Part shown: piece after piece, positions 1-7,180 of the stretch
Layout of the letters: each line of letters opens with the position of its first letter
Numbering within the stretch: position 1 is the stretch's first letter
Assembly: GCA_964370545.1 (NCBI GenBank)
Contig: CAYJJQ010000017.1
Coordinates: 1 to 21,910, forward strand
Origin: CAKOSP01 sp964370545
GTDB taxonomy: Bacteria > Bacillota_I > Bacilli_A > RF39 > UBA660
Direction: 5' to 3'
Length of the DNA stretch: 21,910 bases
Program-made: the position numbers and the translations under genes
The notes under the pieces: model-generated
The model's input: only the letters and a program-made list of their open reading frames with translations
Databases searched by the model: none
Told to the model about the DNA's origin: nothing

Positions 1-1
1 T

Positions 2-1933
2 ACAGAATCAGCTCTTAATAAATTAAATCCTAAGAATAATACTTTTGAAGATAGTTTAAATAGAATTAATTCATTTATTAAAGAAGAAAAAGACAAAGAA
101 ACTAGAATTAATAATTTAGTAGAAAAATTAGAAGCAATTGCTTCTATGGATTATAATATAGCTAAATATTTTAAAGATAAAAATATTAATAGTATTAATA
201 TATATACTTCTAAAGATGAAGTTAAACTAGCTAAGTTATTATGGATTAGCGCTAGATATCAAAAAAAATTTAATACTAAATATTTATTATCAGATAGCAC
301 TTTTACAGATAGTGTAACTATGCCTAGAAAAGTACCACTTACTTTTAGTAAAGTAAGCGATGATATGATATTTACTAAAAAAGATATTATAGTTATAGCG
401 TCTAGTTATAAAGATAAAAATATTATAGATAATTTATCTAAAACTGGAGCTAGTATATTATCTTTAACTGATATAATATCTGAAATATTAATTACTAAAT
501 TTATTAAAGAACCTTTAATAAATATTAAAGATAAAAACCCAGGGATTAATTTACTTGTAGGTATTTTACCTACACTTGATAAAGTAAAAAACTTATCAAA
601 TAATGAACAAGAATTAATTAAGAACAATGTTATTCTTAAAAATGTTAGAGATGAGTTTAAGAAAAGTAATCCTAATATACCAGAATCACTTAAAGTATTT
701 GAAGAATCACTTGAATATAATAAAGAAGTAATGGATTTATACTACTTCATGGATAAAGATGGTATTCAGCTTACTAAAGATTTATCAAAAGAAAATGTTA
801 ATGTAGTAAATAACTTTAGACTTACTACTGATATGCCAGATACTTTTGATAATACTATTTATATATTTGGTAATAGTATAGTATTTGGTATTGGCGCTGA
901 TGATAAAAATACTATTCCTAGTTATGTACAAAGATTAGTAAATAATTCTGATAAAAAATACAGTGTACTTAACTGTGCTAATCATGCAGCATCTGATTAT
1001 GATTACCAGTTTGATTTAATTAATAGTATGGATTTTAAAGATGGTGATATTATCATATCACTACTTCATCTTAATCCAGGAGTAAGTGATAGTTATAATT
1101 ATATTAATATGAGTAATGTATTTGATAGACCACATGCTCTAGGAGAGATATTTATTGATAGAACACATATTAATAAGGTTGGTAATGAAACGATTGCTAA
1201 GAGCCTTTATAATGCTCTTGAGAGTAATAATTTATTTGATACAAATAAAAAAGTAGTTAAAAAAACTACTAAACTAGCAGATAAGATTATTCCTAAAGAT
1301 GAAATGCCTGAACTTACTGAATATAAGAATTTACTTCTTAAAAATAAGAGTAAAACTAAAGGTAAAAGTATTGGTTCTATAGTTATGAACTGTAACCCTT
1401 TTACACTAGGACACTACTATTTAATAGAATCTTCTGCTAAGAAGGTAGATCACTTATATATCTTTGCAGTTGAAGAAGATAAATCATTCTTCCCTTTTGA
1501 AGATAGATTTAAACTAATGGTTGAAGGTACTAAAGATTTACCTAATGTAACTGTTATACCAAGTGGTAAATTTATTATTTCATCACTAACATTCTCTGAT
1601 TACTTTAATAAAGAAAAACTATCTACTGAAACTATTAATATGAGTGATGATGTAACTATCTTTGCAGAAGAGATTGCTCCTACACTAAATATTAATAAAC
1701 GATTTGTAGGAGAAGAACCACTATGTAATGTTACAAGACAGTATAATGCAACACTAAATAGAATATTACCTAAGTATGGTATTACTCTTGAAATAGTAAA
1801 AAGAAAAGAAGAAGGAAGTGAACCTATAAGTGCTTCTAGAGTAAGAAGATTACTTAAAGATAAAAACTTTGATGAAATATCTACTATTGTTCCTAAAACA
1901 ACACTAGATTACTTATTAAAAAGATTTAACTAA
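2..1933 (+). CDS. SGNH-like / CitC-like nucleotidyltransferase fusion protein (5' partial)
   Basis: The reading frame is open from the window edge. The first ATG (146) has no Shine-Dalgarno, and 48 in-frame codons without a stop precede it, so the true start lies upstream. The first part looks like a Rossmann-type alpha/beta region. Next is an SGNH-hydrolase-like domain, with a Gly-Asn-Ser nucleophile block (serine codon at 875) and a DRTH motif (codons from 1157) matching the Asp-x-x-His block. From about 1370 the C-terminal third resembles the nucleotidyltransferase domain of [citrate lyase] ligase (CitC): MNCNPFTLGH supplies the TxGH nucleotide motif, and EPISASRVRR near 1820 the ISxSxxR motif. 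I infer an adenylyl- or cytidylyltransferase coupled to an acyl-ester hydrolase or transferase acting on a surface polymer or cofactor. No citrate lyase genes are visible, so a true CitC role is doubtful. It faces the two surface-protein genes and ends in its own terminator. Confidence 0.8.
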   Translation, partial: TESALNKLNPKNNTFEDSLNRINSFIKEEKDKETRINNLVEKLEAIASMDYNIAKYFKDKNINSINIYTSKDEVKLAKLLWISARYQKKFNTKYLLSDSTFTDSVTMPRKVPLTFSKVSDDMIFTKKDIIVIASSYKDKNIIDNLSKTGASILSLTDIISEILITKFIKEPLINIKDKNPGINLLVGILPTLDKVKNLSNNEQELIKNNVILKNVRDEFKKSNPNIPESLKVFEESLEYNKEVMDLYYFMDKDGIQLTKDLSKENVNVVNNFRLTTDMPDTFDNTIYIFGNSIVFGIGADDKNTIPSYVQRLVNNSDKKYSVLNCANHAASDYDYQFDLINSMDFKDGDIIISLLHLNPGVSDSYNYINMSNVFDRPHALGEIFIDRTHINKVGNETIAKSLYNALESNNLFDTNKKVVKKTTKLADKIIPKDEMPELTEYKNLLLKNKSKTKGKSIGSIVMNCNPFTLGHYYLIESSAKKVDHLYIFAVEEDKSFFPFEDRFKLMVEGTKDLPNVTVIPSGKFIISSLTFSDYFNKEKLSTETINMSDDVTIFAEEIAPTLNINKRFVGEEPLCNVTRQYNATLNRILPKYGITLEIVKRKEEGSEPISASRVRRLLKDKNFDEISTIVPKTTLDYLLKRFN

Positions 1934-1957
1934 AGCTTACGCTTTAGTTTTTCTTTT
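1930..1957 (+). terminator. Rho-independent terminator of the nucleotidyltransferase gene
   Basis: A perfect 7-bp stem CTAAAGC/GCTTTAG encloses the loop TTAC and is followed by TTTTTCTTTT. The stem overlaps the TAA stop codon. Confidence 0.85.
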
Positions 1958-1967
1958 AGAAAAAAAG

Positions 1968-1999
1968 GGTGCCGGCAGACATCCGCCTGCCATGGCACC
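1968..1999 (-). other. GC-rich hairpin downstream of variable-region-like segment, copy 1
   Basis: The arms GGTGCC+GGCAG and CTGCC+GGCACC form an 11-bp stem with a 2-nt bulge and an 8-nt loop, 3 nt past the stop codon. The element is about 73% GC. In this copy a run of seven Ts follows on the coding strand, so it could also terminate transcription. That T-run lies outside the repeat and is absent from copy 2, so termination is not the shared function. DGR target genes can carry hairpin/cruciform elements downstream of the variable region that aid retrohoming; this is a candidate of that kind. Confidence 0.6.
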
Positions 2000-2002
2000 A
2001 TA

Positions 2003-3130
2003 TTAACCTGTTATAATGTACGGATTAGTTATATCGCCATTTCCAGCTAAAACCTTCGTGTTAGATGTTAGATGTAAGACGGGGCGGACCGCAAGACCAC
2101 TTATGGCACTGTCGTAGTACGCATAACCGTCGTTGTGTACACCCCACACGCGGCTAGAGTAAAACAAATAAGGCACTATAGTCCACTCATAACCTTCTTT
2201 ATAAAGCCATGATTTTCCTGCACAACTTGAAGTTTTATAACTACCTAAATTAGTCGTTCTAGTGCAGTCTGCCGCTTTTACAGAATATCCATAATCACTC
2301 ATATACATAAGTCCCACATATCCTGCTTCTGTTTCTGGTCTTCCACTATACACTACATTTGATCTTTCTTCAGCATAAAAACTTGCCGCTGTTTGAGAAC
2401 TTGTTGACCCTGCTCCTAGATGCCACGTTACATTTTCTATAAATCCTCTATAATCACTTTTTATTCCATTTACAGTGTAATCACAGTTTCCTGGTACACT
2501 TGTTGAATACCCATAACAGTTATCTGGACTTACTCCATCATTTGTTCCATTCTCACTATTTAAATATGCTCCATTAAGTAGTATGTTTAAATCTGCTAGT
2601 TCCCAGTTATTTACACTACCAGCATCCCAAGCAAGACTTCCCATTGAGTCTGCTCTTATTATCTTTGTTAATCTTTCAGTAGTCACACCATCTGCTAAGG
2701 TTGTATCAAATACTCCTATTATTCTCCAAAGCTCATTATTAAACCATATATAGTTATCTGGATCTTTACCTTGATATCTATATCCATTTTCATCAAATAC
2801 TTCCCCACTACCTGCTAGTGATACTACATAATCATCTAGTGGTTCTGGCGTTACATTATAAAAATCAATAGAACATATAACTTCTTCTGTAATATTTTCT
2901 ACTGATAATTTCCATTCATCATAAAGCCATTTTCCGTCTCCCCCAGTACATGATACATCTACTTTAATGTTTCCTTTTGGAGGCATAGTGCTTTGCTCCA
3001 CACCATCAACTCTAACAGCATAAGTTATTCCATTTTTAGAAAAAGTATAATCCTTATCTATTAAAAATAAAGAAACTAAAAAAACACTTAAAAATATAAT
3101 ACCGAATGTTAAAATAACTATTTTTTTCAT
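2003..3130 (-). CDS. Membrane-anchored surface protein with DGR-type C-terminal domain (short paralogue)
   Basis: The protein has 375 aa and starts at ATG 3130 behind AAAGGA. Residues 4-24 are a hydrophobic signal anchor. Residues about 30-95 form a stalk with a two-cysteine module around a central Trp, which also appears, diverged, in the upstream paralogue. Residues 98-375 are the identical shared domain. It begins with an aromatic-rich block (YIWFNNELWRIIGVF) and has two likely disulfide pairs. It ends in a motif ladder (WTIVPYLFYSSRVWG, then GLAVRPVLHL) that I associate with the C-type-lectin-like target domains of diversity-generating retroelements in Firmicutes and Mollicutes. Residues about 320-350 are encoded by atypical GC-rich codons. 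There is no LPXTG or repeat region. Ligand binding at the cell surface is inferred. The gene is probably co-transcribed with the 558-aa gene 75 bp upstream, since no convincing promoter lies in the gap. Confidence 0.8.
   Translation of the reverse strand: MKKIVILTFGIIFLSVFLVSLFLIDKDYTFSKNGITYAVRVDGVEQSTMPPKGNIKVDVSCTGGDGKWLYDEWKLSVENITEEVICSIDFYNVTPEPLDDYVVSLAGSGEVFDENGYRYQGKDPDNYIWFNNELWRIIGVFDTTLADGVTTERLTKIIRADSMGSLAWDAGSVNNWELADLNILLNGAYLNSENGTNDGVSPDNCYGYSTSVPGNCDYTVNGIKSDYRGFIENVTWHLGAGSTSSQTAASFYAEERSNVVYSGRPETEAGYVGLMYMSDYGYSVKAADCTRTTNLGSYKTSSCAGKSWLYKEGYEWTIVPYLFYSSRVWGVHNDGYAYYDSAISGLAVRPVLHLTSNTKVLAGNGDITNPYIITG
2052..2189 (-). other. Putative DGR variable region (VR), copy 1
   Basis: On the coding strand this segment runs from the WTIVPY codons to GLAVRPVLHL. 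The core 2081-2157 is about 60% GC (46/77) in a genome near 27%. It is crowded with NNC codons (TAC, AGC, CGC, CAC, AAC, GAC, TAC, TAC, GAC, GCC) where the rest of the gene prefers NNT or NNA. This is what adenine-directed mutagenesis of AAC-rich template codons yields. The fixed GC-rich block GTCCGCCCCGTC (2078-2089) would sit where an IMH-like homing sequence is expected. No template repeat is visible, so the call rests on composition and domain context. Confidence 0.55.
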
Positions 3131-3170
3131 CTATAAAATTCCTTTTCTTTACTTTACATTTTATTAATCG

Positions 3171-3202
3171 GGTGCCGGCAGACATCCGCCTGCCATGGCA
3201 CC
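3171..3202 (-). other. GC-rich hairpin downstream of variable-region-like segment, copy 2
   Basis: This copy has the same 11-bp bulged stem as 1968-1999. The next coding-strand bases (CGATTAATAA) contain no T-tract, so it is a poor terminator. The following gene, whose start lies 40 bp beyond it, would be read through. Keeping the hairpin without a T-tract suits a role in DNA cruciform formation or RNA processing better than termination. Confidence 0.6.
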
Positions 3203-3205
3203 ATA

Positions 3206-4882
3206 TTAACCTGTTATAATGTACGGATTAGTTATATCGCCATTTCCAGCTAAAACCTTCGTGTTAGATGTTAGATGTAAGACGGGGCGGACCGCAAGAC
3301 CACTTATGGCACTGTCGTAGTACGCATAACCGTCGTTGTGTACACCCCACACGCGGCTAGAGTAAAACAAATAAGGCACTATAGTCCACTCATAACCTTC
3401 TTTATAAAGCCATGATTTTCCTGCACAACTTGAAGTTTTATAACTACCTAAATTAGTCGTTCTAGTGCAGTCTGCCGCTTTTACAGAATATCCATAATCA
3501 CTCATATACATAAGTCCCACATATCCTGCTTCTGTTTCTGGTCTTCCACTATACACTACATTTGATCTTTCTTCAGCATAAAAACTTGCCGCTGTTTGAG
3601 AACTTGTTGACCCTGCTCCTAGATGCCACGTTACATTTTCTATAAATCCTCTATAATCACTTTTTATTCCATTTACAGTGTAATCACAGTTTCCTGGTAC
3701 ACTTGTTGAATACCCATAACAGTTATCTGGACTTACTCCATCATTTGTTCCATTCTCACTATTTAAATATGCTCCATTAAGTAGTATGTTTAAATCTGCT
3801 AGTTCCCAGTTATTTACACTACCAGCATCCCAAGCAAGACTTCCCATTGAGTCTGCTCTTATTATCTTTGTTAATCTTTCAGTAGTCACACCATCTGCTA
3901 AGGTTGTATCAAATACTCCTATTATTCTCCAAAGCTCATTATTAAACCATATATAGTTATCTGGATCTTTACCTTGATATCTATATCCATTTTCATCAAA
4001 TACTTCCCCACTACCTGCTAGTGATACTACATAATCATCTAAATAATCTAAAGATGAAGAGCTATCTGTAAATCTAGCATCACATGTTTCAAATGCTGCT
4101 AAATCACTTATTTCAAATCTTCTATACTTAGGATTCCATATAGCTCCAGCATTACTACACGTTACGTTTAATAAACTTGATGATAAAGAATTGGTAAATA
4201 CTGATGAAACTGTAATATCTGGAAATACTGATGCAGTATCATTGTGAGTGCCCTCTACTTTAGCATTAAATGTTTTATTTAAATTAATACTTTGATCAAA
4301 AGTATGTGCTATAACTATTACTTCAAAAGTCCATTCTTGCTCTGTAGGACTATTAAAATTACTATTACTAATTGAGTAATCTTCTGCTACTACTATATTA
4401 CCTGTTTTAGTAGTTATATCAAAACCTGTAACCCCACCTTGAGTTGTTCTAGTAAGTCCTGTAATACTTGTTACTTCTACTCCTGTAGGATCAGTTATTT
4501 TAAGTAATATTTCAGCAGTACTTCCACTTGAATACTCAAAATTATTAACGAGTATTTGAAAAAACACATTATATGATGTTGTATAAGTTTCTCCTGACTT
4601 ATTACCTTTAGCATAAGCAGATAAGGTAGTAGTTCCTCTTACATGACTGCCAGCAGTACCAAAATTATCAGGATTAATATTTAAAGATAAATCAGCACCC
4701 TCTACAAAAGTAAGACTTTCTTGTCCTGCCCCTTGCACTGAAATAGGAGTCTTAGCAACATCTCCTATAATAGGTCCTAAAAAAGCATAACTTAATAAAA
4801 ATGTTAACACTAAAAGAACTACTAATATAATTAGTAGTAATACTTTAAATGATTTATTAAGTGCTTTAAATTTATTTATCAA
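3206..4882 (-). CDS. Membrane-anchored surface protein with Ig-like stalk and DGR-type C-terminal domain (long paralogue)
   Basis: The protein has 558 aa. It starts at TTG 4882, supported by an AAAGGTGG ribosome binding site six bases upstream. Residues 13-37 form a signal anchor after a basic N-terminus. Residues about 45-210 are Ser/Thr-rich, beta-strand-like, and probably one or more Ig-like folds. Residues about 215-275 contain a two-cysteine stalk module resembling that of the 375-aa paralogue. Residues 281-558 are identical to residues 98-375 of that paralogue, including the GC-rich variable-region-like segment (about 503-533). The architecture presents the lectin-like domain away from the membrane. 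It has its own promoter just behind the priA stop. The family is known to me only as hypothetical or DGR-type surface proteins. The ligand is unknown. Confidence 0.8.
   Translation of the reverse strand: MINKFKALNKSFKVLLLIILVVLLVLTFLLSYAFLGPIIGDVAKTPISVQGAGQESLTFVEGADLSLNINPDNFGTAGSHVRGTTTLSAYAKGNKSGETYTTSYNVFFQILVNNFEYSSGSTAEILLKITDPTGVEVTSITGLTRTTQGGVTGFDITTKTGNIVVAEDYSISNSNFNSPTEQEWTFEVIVIAHTFDQSINLNKTFNAKVEGTHNDTASVFPDITVSSVFTNSLSSSLLNVTCSNAGAIWNPKYRRFEISDLAAFETCDARFTDSSSSLDYLDDYVVSLAGSGEVFDENGYRYQGKDPDNYIWFNNELWRIIGVFDTTLADGVTTERLTKIIRADSMGSLAWDAGSVNNWELADLNILLNGAYLNSENGTNDGVSPDNCYGYSTSVPGNCDYTVNGIKSDYRGFIENVTWHLGAGSTSSQTAASFYAEERSNVVYSGRPETEAGYVGLMYMSDYGYSVKAADCTRTTNLGSYKTSSCAGKSWLYKEGYEWTIVPYLFYSSRVWGVHNDGYAYYDSAISGLAVRPVLHLTSNTKVLAGNGDITNPYIITG
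3255..3392 (-). other. Putative DGR variable region (VR), copy 2
   Basis: Base for base this equals copy 1 (2052-2189): GC-rich, NNC-codon-rich, and ending in the GC-rich fixed block that encodes AVRPV. If a DGR were diversifying both genes independently, the two copies should differ at adenine-derived positions. Their identity indicates that the cassette was copied after the last round of diversification. Confidence 0.55.
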
Positions 4883-4907
4883 TTTTATCCACCTTTATTA
4901 TATATAA

Positions 4908-4936
4908 ATTATATAATAGATTTATAAATAAATCAA
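4908..4936 (-). promoter_or_regulatory. Promoter of the 558-aa surface protein gene
   Basis: A -35 box TTGATT (4931-4936), a 17-bp spacer and a perfect TATAAT -10 (4908-4913) sit directly behind the priA stop codon. The surface genes can therefore be transcribed independently of priA. Confidence 0.6.
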
Positions 4937-7117
4937 TTATATTTTACTAGGGTTTATATCTATATCTAAATTAAAATTATTATGATTTAAATAACTATTT
5001 TCTAATTCTTTTAATACACTTAATAGTTTATCATCTTTTTTATATTTTATTATAATTTGAAACCTATAATTATTATTAAATTTAAGTATAGCAGCAGTTG
5101 TAGGCCCTAATACAATAGTTCCATCACTCAAATTATTTTTAAGATATCCTGCACACCTTTTTGCTTCTTCAAGCGCTATATGATAGTCTTTAGAAATTGC
5201 TTTAATACTAACTAAGTAATAATAAGGTGGATACTTTAGTTTTTGTCTAAAAGGCATCTCCTTTTGATAAAAACTTAAATAATCATTTTCTTTAACTAAA
5301 TTAAGAACACTATTATCAGGATTAAATGTTTGTAATATAACTTCTCCTAATAAATTACTTCTACCAGCTCTACCTGCTACCTGATTTAAAAGTGAAAATG
5401 TATTTTCATTTGCCTTATAATCAGGTACATTTAAACTAGTATCAGCATTTATTACCCCTACTAAAGTTACATCTTTAAAATCAAGTCCTTTAGCTATCAT
5501 CTGAGTACCTAAAAGTATATTGTATTTCTTACTTTTAAAATCTTCAATTATTTTATCATGAGAACCTTTTTTACTTGTTGTATCTTGATCCATCCTAACT
5601 ACTTTAGCACCCTCAAATTTATTTATAATCTCTTCTTCTAATTTCTCAGTACCAAGTCCTAAGTATTTAAGTCCATCTTCTGAGCACTCTGGACATTTAT
5701 CATTTTTCTTTATTTGATAAGAACAATAATGACACACTAAATTATTTGTTGTTTTATGATATATAAGCGATATATCACAGTTAGGACATTTATATACAAA
5801 ACCACAAGAAGCACAGCTTACAAAGGTTGAAAACCCTCTTCTGTTAAGAAGCAAGATGACTTGCTCATCTTTTCTTATTCTATCATTTATTTTATCTTCT
5901 AAAATCTTACTAAAAGTAAAATGTTTATTCTTTATTTCTTTAGCCATATCTACTAAAGTAACTTCTGGTAAAATACTATTATTTGCTCTATGAGGCAAAC
6001 TAAGTAGTTTATATACTCCTTTAGAGGCTCTTGCCATAGCCTCTAAACTAGGTGTAGCACTACCTAGTACAAGCGGACATTTATTATATTTACTTCTAAA
6101 TAAAGCCATATCTTTAGCGTGATACTTAGGAGAGTTATCTTGTTTATAAGTATCCGAGTGTTCTTCATCTATTATTATTAATCCTATATTAGTTAAAGGT
6201 GTAAAGATAGCTGATCTAGTTCCTACTACTACTTTAACATCTCCATTTACTATTCTAAGGTATTCATCGTGCTTTTCACCAGGTGATAAAGCACTGTGAA
6301 AGACAGCTACCTCATCTTTGAATCTAGCATAAAATCTTTTAACTATTTGCATAGTTAAACTAATTTCAGGAGCTAGCATAATTGCTGTTTTTCCTTCTTT
6401 AATTACATCTTCAATTAATTTTAAATAAACTTCTGTTTTACCTGAGCCTGTTACTCCATAAAGTAAATAGGTATTATCAGAATTTAAATCAACACTATTA
6501 TATACATTTTCTTGCATTTGATTTAAATTATGTACTTTTTCATATTTTTCTTCATATAAATTTCTATATTTTTTTTCTTTTATTATTTTTACTAAACCTT
6601 TAGTTTCTAAAGCTTTTATATATGAAGCATTAGATGAATTTTTAAGTACTTTATCTGTAGTAAGCAACAAGGATAAAACTTCGTTTTGTTTTTTACTTTT
6701 TTTATTAGTATTTATGTAAGAAATTATTTCTTCTTTAGGTTTATCTAATATACAAAAAGAGTTATATAAATCATAATTATTTGTTTGATTTTTAATTTTT
6801 AAACTAGTAGGAAACATAGTTTGATATGCACTTATTAAAGTGCATAATAAAGTTTGATGCATATGCTTACCTAGTTTTAAGAGTTCCTCACTTAAAACTA
6901 GTTTTTCATCTACTATACTAACAATACTTTTAAGTTCATAAATATCATTATATGTATCTTTTATATTAACTACAAAACCATTTATAGTTTTATTATTAAA
7001 TTCAACAGTTACTTTATGTCCCACCTTTAAAAGACTTATAAGATTATTTGGAATCTTATAAGTAAACATTTTATCAAGTGATTTAACTGGATATTCTACT
7101 ATTACATCTGCATACAT
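4937..7117 (-). CDS. priA: Primosomal protein N' (replication restart helicase PriA)
   Basis: PriA is a 3'-to-5' superfamily 2 helicase that recognises stalled forks and reloads the replisome. The 726-aa length is normal. Visible features are an N-terminal fork-binding domain beginning MYADVIVEYPV, Walker A GVTGSGKT (221-228), the DEEH box (317-320), LGSATPS (motif III, about 351-357), four zinc-binding Cys pairs (435/438, 444/447, 462/465, 475/478), and the C-terminal helicase motifs with GTQMIAKGLDF and QVAGRAGR. The start is fixed by family homology, although no Shine-Dalgarno precedes it; a TAAAAT box six bases before the ATG suggests a leaderless message. The Rpn gene upstream ends in its own terminator, so priA is probably transcribed alone. 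No anomalies were seen in the catalytic motifs. Confidence 0.96.
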   Translation of the reverse strand: MYADVIVEYPVKSLDKMFTYKIPNNLISLLKVGHKVTVEFNNKTINGFVVNIKDTYNDIYELKSIVSIVDEKLVLSEELLKLGKHMHQTLLCTLISAYQTMFPTSLKIKNQTNNYDLYNSFCILDKPKEEIISYINTNKKSKKQNEVLSLLLTTDKVLKNSSNASYIKALETKGLVKIIKEKKYRNLYEEKYEKVHNLNQMQENVYNSVDLNSDNTYLLYGVTGSGKTEVYLKLIEDVIKEGKTAIMLAPEISLTMQIVKRFYARFKDEVAVFHSALSPGEKHDEYLRIVNGDVKVVVGTRSAIFTPLTNIGLIIIDEEHSDTYKQDNSPKYHAKDMALFRSKYNKCPLVLGSATPSLEAMARASKGVYKLLSLPHRANNSILPEVTLVDMAKEIKNKHFTFSKILEDKINDRIRKDEQVILLLNRRGFSTFVSCASCGFVYKCPNCDISLIYHKTTNNLVCHYCSYQIKKNDKCPECSEDGLKYLGLGTEKLEEEIINKFEGAKVVRMDQDTTSKKGSHDKIIEDFKSKKYNILLGTQMIAKGLDFKDVTLVGVINADTSLNVPDYKANENTFSLLNQVAGRAGRSNLLGEVILQTFNPDNSVLNLVKENDYLSFYQKEMPFRQKLKYPPYYYLVSIKAISKDYHIALEEAKRCAGYLKNNLSDGTIVLGPTTAAILKFNNNYRFQIIIKYKKDDKLLSVLKELENSYLNHNNFNLDIDINPSKI

Positions 7118-7123
7118 AATATT

Positions 7124-7152
7124 ATTTTAAACTATATAAATTTTATAAGCAA
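7124..7152 (-). promoter_or_regulatory. Possible leaderless promoter of priA
   Basis: TTGCTT, a 17-bp spacer and TAAAAT are followed by exactly six bases and then the ATG at 7117. That would place the transcription start at or next to the A of the start codon. The absence of any ribosome binding site agrees. The -35 match is weak. Confidence 0.35.
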
Positions 7153-7153
7153 G

Positions 7154-7179
7154 AAAAAAACATCCTATTCGGATATTTT
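7154..7179 (-). terminator. Terminator of the Rpn nuclease gene
   Basis: On the minus strand AAAATATCC pairs with GGATGTTTT (9 bp, one G-T) around the loop GAATA, and T residues continue beyond. It lies just after the stop codon at 7181. Confidence 0.7.
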
Positions 7180-7180
7180 A

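Larger units (their letters stand above)
1967..2838 (-). repeat. 872-bp identical cassette, copy 1
   Basis: Offset by 1203 bp, this stretch matches 3170-4041 at every position I compared. It covers the C-terminal 278 codons of the 375-aa surface protein, the stop codon and a GC-rich hairpin beyond it. Identity stops abruptly at both ends: on the coding strand it begins inside the Leu-Asp-Asp-Tyr junction and ends just past the hairpin. A mobile or converted domain cassette explains this better than whole-gene duplication, because the upstream halves of the two genes are unrelated at DNA level. Confidence 0.95.
3170..4041 (-). repeat. 872-bp identical cassette, copy 2
   Basis: This is the partner of 1967-2838. 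It encodes residues 281-558 of the longer surface protein plus the stop and hairpin. Sequence identity ends at the same functional boundaries, namely the stalk/domain junction and the hairpin end. The exact match implies a very recent duplication or continuing gene conversion. Confidence 0.95.

Noticed and set aside
1968..1999. Reading the GC-rich hairpin simply as a terminator
   Set aside because: Copy 1 is followed by a T-run and may terminate, but the T-run is not part of the repeated unit and copy 2 has none. Termination cannot be why the hairpin is conserved.
1967..4041. CRISPR, satellite or insertion sequence explanation for the long direct repeat
   Set aside because: There are only two long copies. 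They are fully coding, with no transposase and no terminal inverted repeats.
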